Of a stretch of DNA of 44,266 bases, positions 1-6,608 are shown one piece after another. Below the pieces are notes generated by a model. That model was not told the DNA's origin. It did no database searches and saw only the letters and a list, made by a program, of their open reading frames with translations. Numbering within the stretch: position 1 is the first letter of the stretch; each line of letters starts with the position of its first letter. A program made the translations under genes and the position numbers. Origin of the DNA: Oligoflexia bacterium (GTDB lineage Bacteria; Bdellovibrionota_C; UBA2361; JAFLCA01); the NCBI GenBank assembly GCA_019694465.1, contig JAIBBV010000030.1, positions 1 to 44,266 on the forward strand, written 5' to 3'.

Positions 1-66
1 GAGGATGCCGAGAAGATCCAGAGCGTCCAGGATGTACTCAATTACATCCAGAGCCGTCAGGGATAG
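1..66 (+). CDS. acpP: acyl carrier protein, 3' end only
   Basis: The window opens inside a reading frame whose last 21 residues (EDAEKIQSVQDVLNYIQSRQG) match the C-terminal helix of type II fatty-acid-synthesis acyl carrier proteins, in particular the EDAEKI...V.D...YI signature. The phosphopantetheine-bearing DSL motif would lie upstream, outside the window. ACP carries growing acyl chains on its 4'-phosphopantetheine arm in the cytoplasm. The frame ends at TAG and is followed within 20 bases by a strong rho-independent terminator, so acpP ends its transcript here. In many proteobacteria acpP is followed by fabF; here no fabF follows. The identification rests on a short tail, but the match is characteristic. 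Confidence 0.85.
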   Translation, partial: EDAEKIQSVQDVLNYIQSRQG

Positions 67-85
67 TACTTCCCTATTGATCTAT

Positions 86-111
86 AAAAGGCCCCACAGG
101 GGCCTTTTTTT
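86..111 (+). terminator. rho-independent terminator of acpP
   Basis: A 7-bp perfect stem (AGGCCCC / GGGGCCT) with a 3-base ACA loop is preceded by AAAA and followed by a run of seven T residues. It starts 20 bases after the acpP stop codon and is a textbook intrinsic terminator, which separates acpP from the glyA block. Confidence 0.93.
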
Positions 112-389
112 GTGCTCACTAGGCCTGAGGGCTTGGTGCAATTTTTGCTATTCTAGCCTATACTTGTGTCGGTATCATTAAGGCCAAAATCTACCCTAGT
201 GGTTGGATAAAGAGCGCTTGCATTGATGCAGTAAATGGGGAGGGAAGAGTGTACCTTACTCTCATTTACGATCAGCTGCTTCTCGCTCTTGGGTAATACA
301 GGTGTCGGTTTGGTCTTCTTTCGCATGGCGTTAGTACCGCCATGCAGGCGCAAAAACTAAATTCTTACTAAATGCAGTACTAGAACCTT
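112..389. other. intergenic region between acpP and glyA, with hairpin
   Basis: No convincing gene is seen. A TATACT box at about 160-165 could be a -10 element of a glyA promoter, but no good -35 is visible. At 323-345 there is a perfect 8-bp inverted repeat (GCATGGCG / CGCCATGC, 7-base loop) without a T-run, about 45 bases before the glyA start, so it would lie in the glyA leader or act as an operator. No glycine or SAM riboswitch signature was recognised. Confidence 0.5.
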
Positions 390-1646
390 ATGAAATCTAC
401 ACTTCAAACTACCGATCCAGCAGTATTTAAAATCATTCAAAGGGAAACTGAGCGCCAAGAGTTTGGCTTGGAGATGATCCCGAGCGAGAACTATGTAAGT
501 GAAGCTGTTCTCGAAGCCAATGGATCTGTGCTGACTAACAAGTATGCGGAAGGCTTGCCGGGTAAACGTTACTACGGAGGCTGTCACGTCGTTGACGAAA
601 TAGAGGATTTGGCACGTGAGCGCTGCAAGCAACTCTTCGGATGTGAGTTTGTTAATGTGCAGCCACATTCAGGAGCTACTGCCAATCAAGCGGCTTATGA
701 AAGCGTGGTCTCTTTCGGCGACACAGTTATGGGTATGCGCCTCGACCAGGGCGGCCATCTTACTCATGGTAGCCCAGTCAATTTTTCAGGACGTAATTAC
801 AAAATTGTTGCTTACGGAGTACGCCAATCCGATCAACAAGTCGATCCAGACGAAGTGCGCTCACTTGCGCTGCAGCATCGCCCTAAGTTGATTATCGTTG
901 GTGCTTCCGCTTATCCACGGCGCTTTGATTTTGCCATGTTCCGTAAGGTAGCTGATGAGGTGGGCGCTATTTTATTAGCCGACATTGCTCATTATGCCGG
1001 TCTTGTCGCAGCTGGGGCGTATCCATCGCCTATTCAGCACTGTGATATTGTCACTACCACAACGCATAAAACTCTGCGTGGCCCGCGTTCTGGTATAATT
1101 ATGGCGCGTGAGGCGCATGCCAAAGCGATTAATAAGTCCGTATTTCCTGGCCTGCAGGGTGGTCCGCATATGCATACCATTGCAGCAAAGGCAGTCGCGT
1201 TTGGTGAGGCGCTACGTCCTGAATTTAAGGACTATGCCCGCCGTATAATTGAGAATGCTCAAACCTTGGCGGCTGAGTTGCAGCGCTTAGGGTTTACAAT
1301 TGTTTCTGGCGGCACTGATTCGCATTTGCTGCTTGTTGATTTGCGCCCAGCAGACATTACAGGCAAGGACGCAGAGAAAGCGCTGGATGCAGTGGGCATA
1401 ACTGTTAACAAAAACACGATTCCGTTTGATCCCCAGCCACCAACTGTATGTAGTGGTATCCGCATGGGCACACCGGCGCTAACAACGCGTGGGATGAACC
1501 AGGCCGATATGAAATCGATCGCAAGCTTCATACGCGAGGCGATAGATGCGCGTGGCCAGGAGAACAAGCTAAATTCTGTGCGAGATAAAGTACGCAGCCT
1601 AAGTTCCCGCTACCCACTGTATCGGGATCGCTTGGTACGGGAGTAG
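390..1646 (+). CDS. glyA: serine hydroxymethyltransferase
   Basis: This is a full-length (418 aa) PLP-dependent SHMT. It interconverts serine and glycine with transfer of the C1 unit to tetrahydrofolate, the main cytoplasmic source of one-carbon units. Visible hallmarks are the N-terminal [16 protein letters not shown] segment, the [13 protein letters not shown] substrate loop, [14 protein letters not shown], the [12 protein letters not shown] segment and the PLP Schiff-base lysine at about K227 in [12 protein letters not shown]. The C-terminal [14 protein letters not shown] motif is also intact. No strong Shine-Dalgarno precedes the ATG, but the N-terminus aligns with the family. It is followed three bases later by nrdR, an arrangement typical of delta- and alphaproteobacterial glyA-nrdR-rib-nusB clusters. 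Confidence 0.98.
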   Translation: MKSTLQTTDPAVFKIIQRETERQEFGLEMIPSENYVSEAVLEANGSVLTNKYAEGLPGKRYYGGCHVVDEIEDLARERCKQLFGCEFVNVQPHSGATANQAAYESVVSFGDTVMGMRLDQGGHLTHGSPVNFSGRNYKIVAYGVRQSDQQVDPDEVRSLALQHRPKLIIVGASAYPRRFDFAMFRKVADEVGAILLADIAHYAGLVAAGAYPSPIQHCDIVTTTTHKTLRGPRSGIIMAREAHAKAINKSVFPGLQGGPHMHTIAAKAVAFGEALRPEFKDYARRIIENAQTLAAELQRLGFTIVSGGTDSHLLLVDLRPADITGKDAEKALDAVGITVNKNTIPFDPQPPTVCSGIRMGTPALTTRGMNQADMKSIASFIREAIDARGQENKLNSVRDKVRSLSSRYPLYRDRLVRE

Positions 1647-1649
1647 AGC

Positions 1650-2129
1650 ATGAAATGCCCGCGTTGTGGTTCTGAAGAACTAGCGGTAGTCGATTCGAGA
1701 GCGGATGAAAATTCGATCCGTCGTCGCCGTGAATGCCAGGACTGCAAGACGCGTTTTACGACGTTCGAGCGTGTAGAGCTGTCGTTGCCAATGGTTATTA
1801 AGAAGGACGGTCGTCGTGAGCAGTTTGATCGTGAAAAAATTCGCGCTGGAATAGTGCGCGCATGCGAGAAGCGTCCGGTAAGCGTGGATGAAGTTGATCG
1901 ATCGGTGGAGTCACTGGAGCTAAAAGTTTCTGAGCTTTGTCTTAGAGAAATTCCAAGTCGTCAGATCGGTGAACTCGTCATGGAAGTACTAAAGAAATTG
2001 GATACTATCGCCTATGTACGCTTTGCCAGCGTGTACAGAGAGTTCTCAGATGTGAGCCAGTTCGTAGATACACTGCAAGGATTAACAGAAGCCAGAGGCG
2101 CACCTAAAGCCGCCAATGAGGACTCGTAA
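1650..2129 (+). CDS. nrdR: transcriptional repressor NrdR
   Basis: This 159-aa protein has the N-terminal zinc ribbon of NrdR (C3, C6, C29, C32, in MKCPRCGS...RRRRECQDCKTRF) followed by the ATP-cone domain (about residues 48-138, beginning VIKKDGRREQFDREKI). NrdR senses ATP/dATP through the cone and represses ribonucleotide reductase genes by binding paired NrdR boxes. Length and motifs are standard. It lies between glyA and ribBA with spacers of 3 and 8 bases, so it is almost certainly cotranscribed with them. I see no NrdR box in the immediate upstream region. Confidence 0.97.
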   Translation: MKCPRCGSEELAVVDSRADENSIRRRRECQDCKTRFTTFERVELSLPMVIKKDGRREQFDREKIRAGIVRACEKRPVSVDEVDRSVESLELKVSELCLREIPSRQIGELVMEVLKKLDTIAYVRFASVYREFSDVSQFVDTLQGLTEARGAPKAANEDS

Positions 2130-2137
2130 GTCTCGCG

Positions 2138-3349
2138 ATGCAGGCAGTAAAGACCGACTCATTTGAGGCTGTGCTTGACGACTATACTAAAGGTCGCGCC
2201 GTTATAATTCTTGATGATGCCGACCGAGAGAATGAGGGCGACATTGCTGTTGCGGCCGAGTTCATAAGTGCAGATTTGGTGGCATTCATGATGCGCGAGG
2301 CGCGCGGCCTGATATGTGTTAGCATCTCACCAAGCCGCGCTGCATTTTTGAATTTGCCGTTGCAAACTTCTAATAACCAAAGCCCGTTTCACACAGCCTT
2401 TGCGGTTAGTGTCGACCATGTTTCGGTGGCTGATTGCGGTGCCAGCGCAGAAGCACGCGCGCGTACTATTCGCGCTTTGGTTGATCCAGGGGCCAAGGCG
2501 GAGGACTTTGTAAGTCCGGGACATGTGTTTCCGTTGATTGCTAATCCAACAGGAGTTCTAGGTCGGCAGGGGCAAACTGAGGGATCCTTTGATTTGGCTC
2601 GTATGGCAGGCTGCCTTGAGCCAGGTGGGGTAATTTGTGAAATCCTTAACGCCGACGGCAGCATGGCTCGTGGAGCTGAGCTAACAGAATACGCGAGTCT
2701 ACATGGCCTGAAATTGATAACCATAGCTGATATAATTGCCCGGCGAATTCAGCATGAGGTTTTGCTGCGTAACGTAGCCGAGGGGCAATTAGACACTGCT
2801 GTGGGAGCATGCCGCACATACGTGTTCCAGGACGATGTGGCTGGCAAGGAGCACTTGGCCGTTGTCTTTGGAGACTTAAGCAAGGCCGGAGCTGCTGGGC
2901 CTCTTGTGCGCGTACATTCAGAGTGTTTGACGGGCGATGTCTTTGGTAGTCGTCGCTGCGATTGCGGCCCACAGCTTTACAGTGCCATGCGCATGATGAA
3001 GCAGGCTGGAGCTGGTGTCGTCTTATACCTGCGGCAGGAGGGACGTGGGATCGGACTTACAAATAAACTACGCGCATATGCGCTTCAGGATCAGGGCCAT
3101 GACACGGTAGAAGCTAACATTAAGCTTGGTTTCCCAGCCGACATGCGGGACTTTGTTGTAGCCGGGAAAATGTTAACTGCGCTTGGGGTAAACAATGTTC
3201 GCCTGCTTACAAACAATCCGGATAAACTCCAGACGCTTGAGCGCTTTGGAATAGTAATTACCGAGCGAATTCCAATGGTTATAGAGGCCGATGAGTACTC
3301 TAAAGACTACCTCAGCACAAAGCGAGATAAGCTAGGGCATTGGCTCTAG
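2138..3349 (+). CDS. ribBA: bifunctional 3,4-dihydroxy-2-butanone-4-phosphate synthase / GTP cyclohydrolase II
   Basis: This 403-aa fusion performs both entry reactions of riboflavin synthesis. The N-terminal RibB domain (about 1-200) converts ribulose 5-phosphate to dihydroxybutanone phosphate and shows the acidic DDADRENEGD loop (about residues 26-35) and the HVFPLIA segment. The C-terminal RibA domain (about 205-403) opens GTP; it has the zinc ligands C263-x10-C274-x-C276, the RQEGRGIGLTNKLRAYALQD segment and the LLTNNPDK motif. Both halves look catalytically complete. It follows nrdR by 8 bases. ribD and ribE, which often stand beside these genes in delta-type clusters, are absent from the window and must be elsewhere. 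Confidence 0.97.
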   Translation: MQAVKTDSFEAVLDDYTKGRAVIILDDADRENEGDIAVAAEFISADLVAFMMREARGLICVSISPSRAAFLNLPLQTSNNQSPFHTAFAVSVDHVSVADCGASAEARARTIRALVDPGAKAEDFVSPGHVFPLIANPTGVLGRQGQTEGSFDLARMAGCLEPGGVICEILNADGSMARGAELTEYASLHGLKLITIADIIARRIQHEVLLRNVAEGQLDTAVGACRTYVFQDDVAGKEHLAVVFGDLSKAGAAGPLVRVHSECLTGDVFGSRRCDCGPQLYSAMRMMKQAGAGVVLYLRQEGRGIGLTNKLRAYALQDQGHDTVEANIKLGFPADMRDFVVAGKMLTALGVNNVRLLTNNPDKLQTLERFGIVITERIPMVIEADEYSKDYLSTKRDKLGHWL

Positions 3350-3416
3350 CTGGCCAACAGCTACGATTCTTAGAGTGCATGTCAAAGTTAAGCCCATTGC
3401 TTTGCCTGCAGTAGGG

Positions 3417-3457
3417 GCCCGTTAAGTTTGCCTAGAGCATTTTTGTTGCGGGCTTTT
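3417..3457 (+). repeat. GCCCGTT...CGGGC stem-loop repeat, copy A (terminator-like)
   Basis: A 37-nt element begins GCCCGTTAAGTTTGCC and ends TTTTTGTTGCGGGC, with the outer arms GCCCG/CGGGC able to pair across a 27-base loop, followed by TTTT and further T-rich sequence. It lies 68 bases after the ribBA stop and may end that transcript. It aligns without gaps to copies at 34611-34651 (about 30/37 identical) and 41683-41723 (minus strand, about 28/37). Confidence 0.6.
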
Positions 3458-3609
3458 AGTTTTTACTTTTAGCTACAGCCTTCTCATTGTATAAGTAACC
3501 GATCTTATAGATTAAAATCAGTGGTCCTAAAGCTTGGCTTAGGTTACACCTACGAAAAACTCGTGAATAACCTTTCGCAGAGTCCACTCCATACGGGGAG
3601 AGGGATCAC

Positions 3610-3708
3610 ATGAATTCGGCAATAGCTCGTGGCCTAATTGAAATGGATTGCTTGGCCTTGCTCGTTTACACGATTATTGGCAGTAATTCAGGGCAGTGTG
3701 GCTTCTGA
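3610..3708 (+). CDS. possible 32-residue leader or remnant peptide upstream of ribH
   Basis: An ATG with a good Shine-Dalgarno (GGGGAGAGGG about 5-8 bases upstream) opens a 32-codon frame encoding a mildly hydrophobic peptide (MNSAIARGLIEMDCLALLVY, then 12 more residues). It stops 23 bases before the favoured ribH start. It could be a translated leader that couples ribH translation, a decayed remnant, or chance. No homologous family is recognised. The ribosome-binding site is the only real support. Confidence 0.25.
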   Translation: MNSAIARGLIEMDCLALLVYTIIGSNSGQCGF

Positions 3709-3731
3709 GTCTAAGTAGGGGAGTGCGGGTT

Positions 3732-4208
3732 GTGCACGTGATTGACGGTCTTTTAGCGGCTGCAGGGATGCGGATCGCTGTAGTGGCACCCAGATTCAAT
3801 AGCTTTGTAGTGGAGCAGCTCCTAAGCGGAGCTATTGACGCTTTCGTTCGACACGGGGGCAGTAAAAACGACATTACGGTCGTCCATATTCCAGGCAGTT
3901 TTGAGCTCGGCGTTACCTGTAAGAAATTAGCTGAAAGTAACAAGTTTGATGCAGTAGTTGCATTGGGAGCTGTGATTCGCGGTGCGACCTCGCACTATGA
4001 TTTGGTTTGTTCCCAGGCTGCAAGTGGCGTAGCGCAAGCAGCACTTTCCTCTGGTATCCCTGTTATTTTTGGTGTCATTACAACCGACAGTATTGAACAG
4101 GCCGTTGAACGTGCTGGGACAAAGGCAGGAAACAAGGGTGCGGACGCCGTAGTTGCTGCCATAGAAATGGTTAGCGTAATGCGCCAGTTGGAGAAAATTG
4201 CTGTATGA
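3732..4208 (+). CDS. ribH: 6,7-dimethyl-8-ribityllumazine synthase
   Basis: This is the penultimate riboflavin enzyme, which condenses dihydroxybutanone phosphate with the ribityl-aminopyrimidine; lumazine synthases assemble into pentamers or icosahedral shells. Family motifs seen are RIAVVAPRFNSFVVEQLLSG, HIPGSFELGV, ALGAVIRGATSHYD (with the catalytic His), FGVITTDSIEQA and the late AGTKAGNKG. The frame is open from 3696, but the family begins close to the VIDG..AAAGMRIAVV segment, and the GTG at 3732 sits 8 bases after GGGGAG, so I prefer that start (158 aa). GTG at 3723 or 3738 is possible. The stop overlaps the nusB start (ATGA), indicating translational coupling. Confidence 0.95.
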   Translation: MHVIDGLLAAAGMRIAVVAPRFNSFVVEQLLSGAIDAFVRHGGSKNDITVVHIPGSFELGVTCKKLAESNKFDAVVALGAVIRGATSHYDLVCSQAASGVAQAALSSGIPVIFGVITTDSIEQAVERAGTKAGNKGADAVVAAIEMVSVMRQLEKIAV

Positions 4209-4717
4209 GGTCGCGACGTCGAGCGCGTGAGGTAGCACTCCAGGCTTTGTATCAGTGTGATACGCTCGAAGACTGGAGCGCTGAATGCGTGCAGTTATAC
4301 TTCGACGTTTTTAAGCCAGAAAACGGTGGCGAGGAAAATGCTGTCCTAAGTTCAACTGAAAAAGAGAATTTAGAATTCGCGAAGTCCATAATCCAGGGGG
4401 TACTTAAAAATCTGGAATTCATCGACGAGCAAATTACAGCTGCGTCCACCAATTGGAGCATTAGCAGGATGTGCCGTGTCGATCGCAATATTTTGCGCTT
4501 TGCCACCTTCGAGATGGCTTTAGTGGATGAAATTCCGCTGAGTGTAAGTATCAATGAGGCTATTGAAATAGCCAAAGCTTATGGAACTCCTGATTCGCCC
4601 ATGTTTGTGAATGGCGTGCTTGATAACATAGCTGGTGTATTGAAACGCGACCCTGCTATGGCATCCAAAGCTCAATCAGCACGGGAACGCCAAGCCAAGT
4701 TGGCTGCCAACTCTTAA
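4205..4717 (+). CDS. nusB: transcription antitermination protein NusB
   Basis: This 170-aa all-helical protein has the NusB signature: N-terminal RSRRRAREVALQALYQCD, central ISRMCRVDRNILRFATFEMALVDEIPLSVSINEAIEIAKAYGTPDSPMFVNGVLDNIA. NusB binds BoxA RNA together with NusE (S10) to support antitermination of rRNA operons. Its ATG overlaps the ribH stop by four bases, the common ribH-nusB coupling. About 20 residues at the C-terminus (SKAQSARERQAKLAANS) extend beyond the core fold and are probably disordered. Confidence 0.97.
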   Translation: MRSRRRAREVALQALYQCDTLEDWSAECVQLYFDVFKPENGGEENAVLSSTEKENLEFAKSIIQGVLKNLEFIDEQITAASTNWSISRMCRVDRNILRFATFEMALVDEIPLSVSINEAIEIAKAYGTPDSPMFVNGVLDNIAGVLKRDPAMASKAQSARERQAKLAANS

Positions 4718-4723
4718 CGAGTC

Positions 4724-4743
4724 ATTACTGCCAGCGCAGTAAT
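4724..4743. terminator. hairpin between convergent nusB and the membrane-protein operon
   Basis: A perfect 7-bp stem (ATTACTG / CAGTAAT) with a six-base loop lies 7 bases after the nusB stop and before the end of the opposing gene. There is no T-run on either side, so it may terminate weakly, mark a processed 3' end, or need Rho. Confidence 0.45.
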
Positions 4744-4801
4744 CAGTCTATACATTTGGTTACGCACCCGTGGCTGGTAATACCTTTCGGGAAGCGCTTT
4801 A

Positions 4802-6607
4802 TTATTGCACTAGCCCAAGTCTGAGTTCAGCCACTGACCAATCATGTTGTGGGGCGAAGCCAGTTTGCTCCACCAAAAGGCACTCAATGGTTTCAACTTT
4901 CGGTAAGAAAATGCGCACTTGATGCTGAGGCTGGAAGTAAGGGAAGCCAAATTTTGATATCTCCAGCGCACCCTCCCAGGGCCAATAGTGTACGAGCTCA
5001 TGCACATTTCCCCTTGCCTCAGGGCTAAGGTTCGCTTCAGGACAGGGTGTCAGTGCTGAAAGACGCACTCCACGCGGAAAGTCAGTGAAGTACCCAGCTA
5101 CATCTAGCTCGAGTGCGGAAAGCTGAATTGGCTTTGCAAACTTAATATAAATCCACTCATCGCCATGCTGTGAGGCGCGCCCAGTTGCCCAGCGTGTTGC
5201 CTCATCGCGATCCAGCATTGCACTAGTTGAATAGCGCGGGTCAGTGGTTGAGGCCGTAATGCTGACTTCTTCGGCACGCACAGGCATAAAATCAGTGTGC
5301 TTTATTCTATCTTGTTCAAAAGCTGGCCAGAGGCCGATCGCATTTAGGATTGTGTAAGATGGTGAATAAATGACCGGCTGTAGAGTCTGCTGTTCTGAAG
5401 CATTGAGCAGAGAGTATTCTGCAAGCGCACGCTGCGAAGCCAGGTCGACAAGTTTGCCCAAGGCTAATTGCATGTAGCCTCCGGATGTTGGCGGTACTAG
5501 CGCCAGGGCACCAAGGCAAATGGTCGATAGCAGCGCACGCTGCGGTGATGCAAGTAGCAGTAAGAGTGGGAGTGTGGCGAGGCCCAAATATGCACAGGGG
5601 TATAGGAAGTATCCAGGTATGATGCGCCCAAGCGCGGCCAAAGGGGCAATTTGGGCGACATGCTCTATCGGTAGAGTATCAAAGAGTATTATCAGCGCTA
5701 ATCCAAGCGCATACCACATCAGTTTCGATACAGCTCGCCTGCGGTGGCAGAGATAAAATGCAATTGCGCTTAGTGCAAAGAATATGACGCTACAGTCCTT
5801 CAGGGACTCCTTAAGCCACAAGCGGTTAATAAATGGGATACGTGGGGATTCTCCCACTAGCGCTCGCACCATGGCTGGTAGGCCATCATGCGATACAAGG
5901 TGCGAATCAACCGGAAAGCCTTGGGTATTGACGTATGGAGCCTGCGCTAACGGCAGTAACGACAGCGCAAGACTGATTAACATTAAAATTCCAGCTCGGC
6001 TGTTGGCCGTTGGCCAAAGATGCCTGTCGCAGCATGCAAGTGCTAAAACCCAGGCTAGTATGGCTAAGCCAAATGCTAGCTGGTTAGCGCTAGAGGCCAA
6101 GCGCCATGTAAGGAATAGTATGACTATAAAACTGCTAGTGTTAAGGCTGCCGCGACGGAGTGACCAAACTACGCCAAGGACTAGCCAAGGTAGCCATGTC
6201 ATACAGCCAATAATTACGTGGTCAAATCCAAATAGAGTGCGCAGTGTAAGCGTCCAAACTAGAGCTGCACATGTACTCTGTAGGGCTGCTCGCAGTGGTC
6301 GTTCTTTTGGATCTCCAACGATATAGAAAAGTAGCGCTGCGCCAATTGTTCCTAACGCTGACGCTACGATTAGTTCTGAGTTCTGCCCAAGCCAGGGCAG
6401 ATTAGTAGCAATTAGTGAATGCAGGAAGTCTGGTCGCCAGTACAAAAAGGAATTGCTAGAGGTGTTAATCAAGGGGCGCCACGCGCGTGCAAACTCTAGG
6501 CCGGGCATGCCAGGGCCTAAGTTGTCGGCATTAAATGTTGGGAATAGTGCTAGCAATGCTTCAAAAAGCAAGGCACAAAGGACGAAGATAATGACTGGAA
6601 CTGCCAC
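4802..6607 (-). CDS. polytopic membrane protein with C-terminal discoidin (F5/8C)-like domain
   Basis: This 601-aa protein has about ten hydrophobic segments over the first ~400 residues, then a soluble tail. Tail sequence such as TSAMLDRDEATRWATGR.SQHGDEWIYIKF...LSALELDVAGYFTDFPRGV resembles F5/8C (discoidin/galactose-binding) domains, usually a carbohydrate-binding beta-sandwich. The overall layout recalls GT-C-type membrane glycosyltransferases, which use polyprenyl-linked donors, but no catalytic acidic motif is certain. I place the start at the GTG at 6605-6607 because it is preceded by an excellent AAGGAGG with 8-base spacing; the ribosome-binding site lies inside the upstream gene, whose TGA ends one base before this GTG. 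The two proteins are therefore translationally coupled and probably act together. Substrate unknown. Confidence 0.7.
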   Translation of the reverse strand: MAVPVIIFVLCALLFEALLALFPTFNADNLGPGMPGLEFARAWRPLINTSSNSFLYWRPDFLHSLIATNLPWLGQNSELIVASALGTIGAALLFYIVGDPKERPLRAALQSTCAALVWTLTLRTLFGFDHVIIGCMTWLPWLVLGVVWSLRRGSLNTSSFIVILFLTWRLASSANQLAFGLAILAWVLALACCDRHLWPTANSRAGILMLISLALSLLPLAQAPYVNTQGFPVDSHLVSHDGLPAMVRALVGESPRIPFINRLWLKESLKDCSVIFFALSAIAFYLCHRRRAVSKLMWYALGLALIILFDTLPIEHVAQIAPLAALGRIIPGYFLYPCAYLGLATLPLLLLLASPQRALLSTICLGALALVPPTSGGYMQLALGKLVDLASQRALAEYSLLNASEQQTLQPVIYSPSYTILNAIGLWPAFEQDRIKHTDFMPVRAEEVSITASTTDPRYSTSAMLDRDEATRWATGRASQHGDEWIYIKFAKPIQLSALELDVAGYFTDFPRGVRLSALTPCPEANLSPEARGNVHELVHYWPWEGALEISKFGFPYFQPQHQVRIFLPKVETIECLLVEQTGFAPQHDWSVAELRLGLVQ

Positions 6608-6608
6608 T

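Larger units (their letters stand above)
3350..3731. other. intergenic region between ribBA and ribH
   Basis: This 382-base spacer interrupts an otherwise tightly packed operon. It contains repeat copy A at 3417-3453 and, near its end, a possible short reading frame (3610-3708). I looked for the conserved FMN riboswitch core (the GGCGGTAAA-type strings) and did not find it. A separate promoter for ribH-nusB is likely, but no confident -35/-10 pair can be named. Confidence 0.5.

Noticed and set aside
153..353. 66-codon minus-strand frame upstream of glyA
   Set aside because: It includes the leader hairpin, lacks a ribosome-binding site and has no family-like sequence.
3350..3731. FMN riboswitch upstream of ribH
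   Set aside because: The conserved RFN core strings are not present on either strand.
5520..6326. Plus-strand frames of 78 and 180 codons inside the membrane-protein region
   Set aside because: They lie antisense to a clearly membrane-like reading frame, have no family motif, and lack credible ribosome-binding sites.
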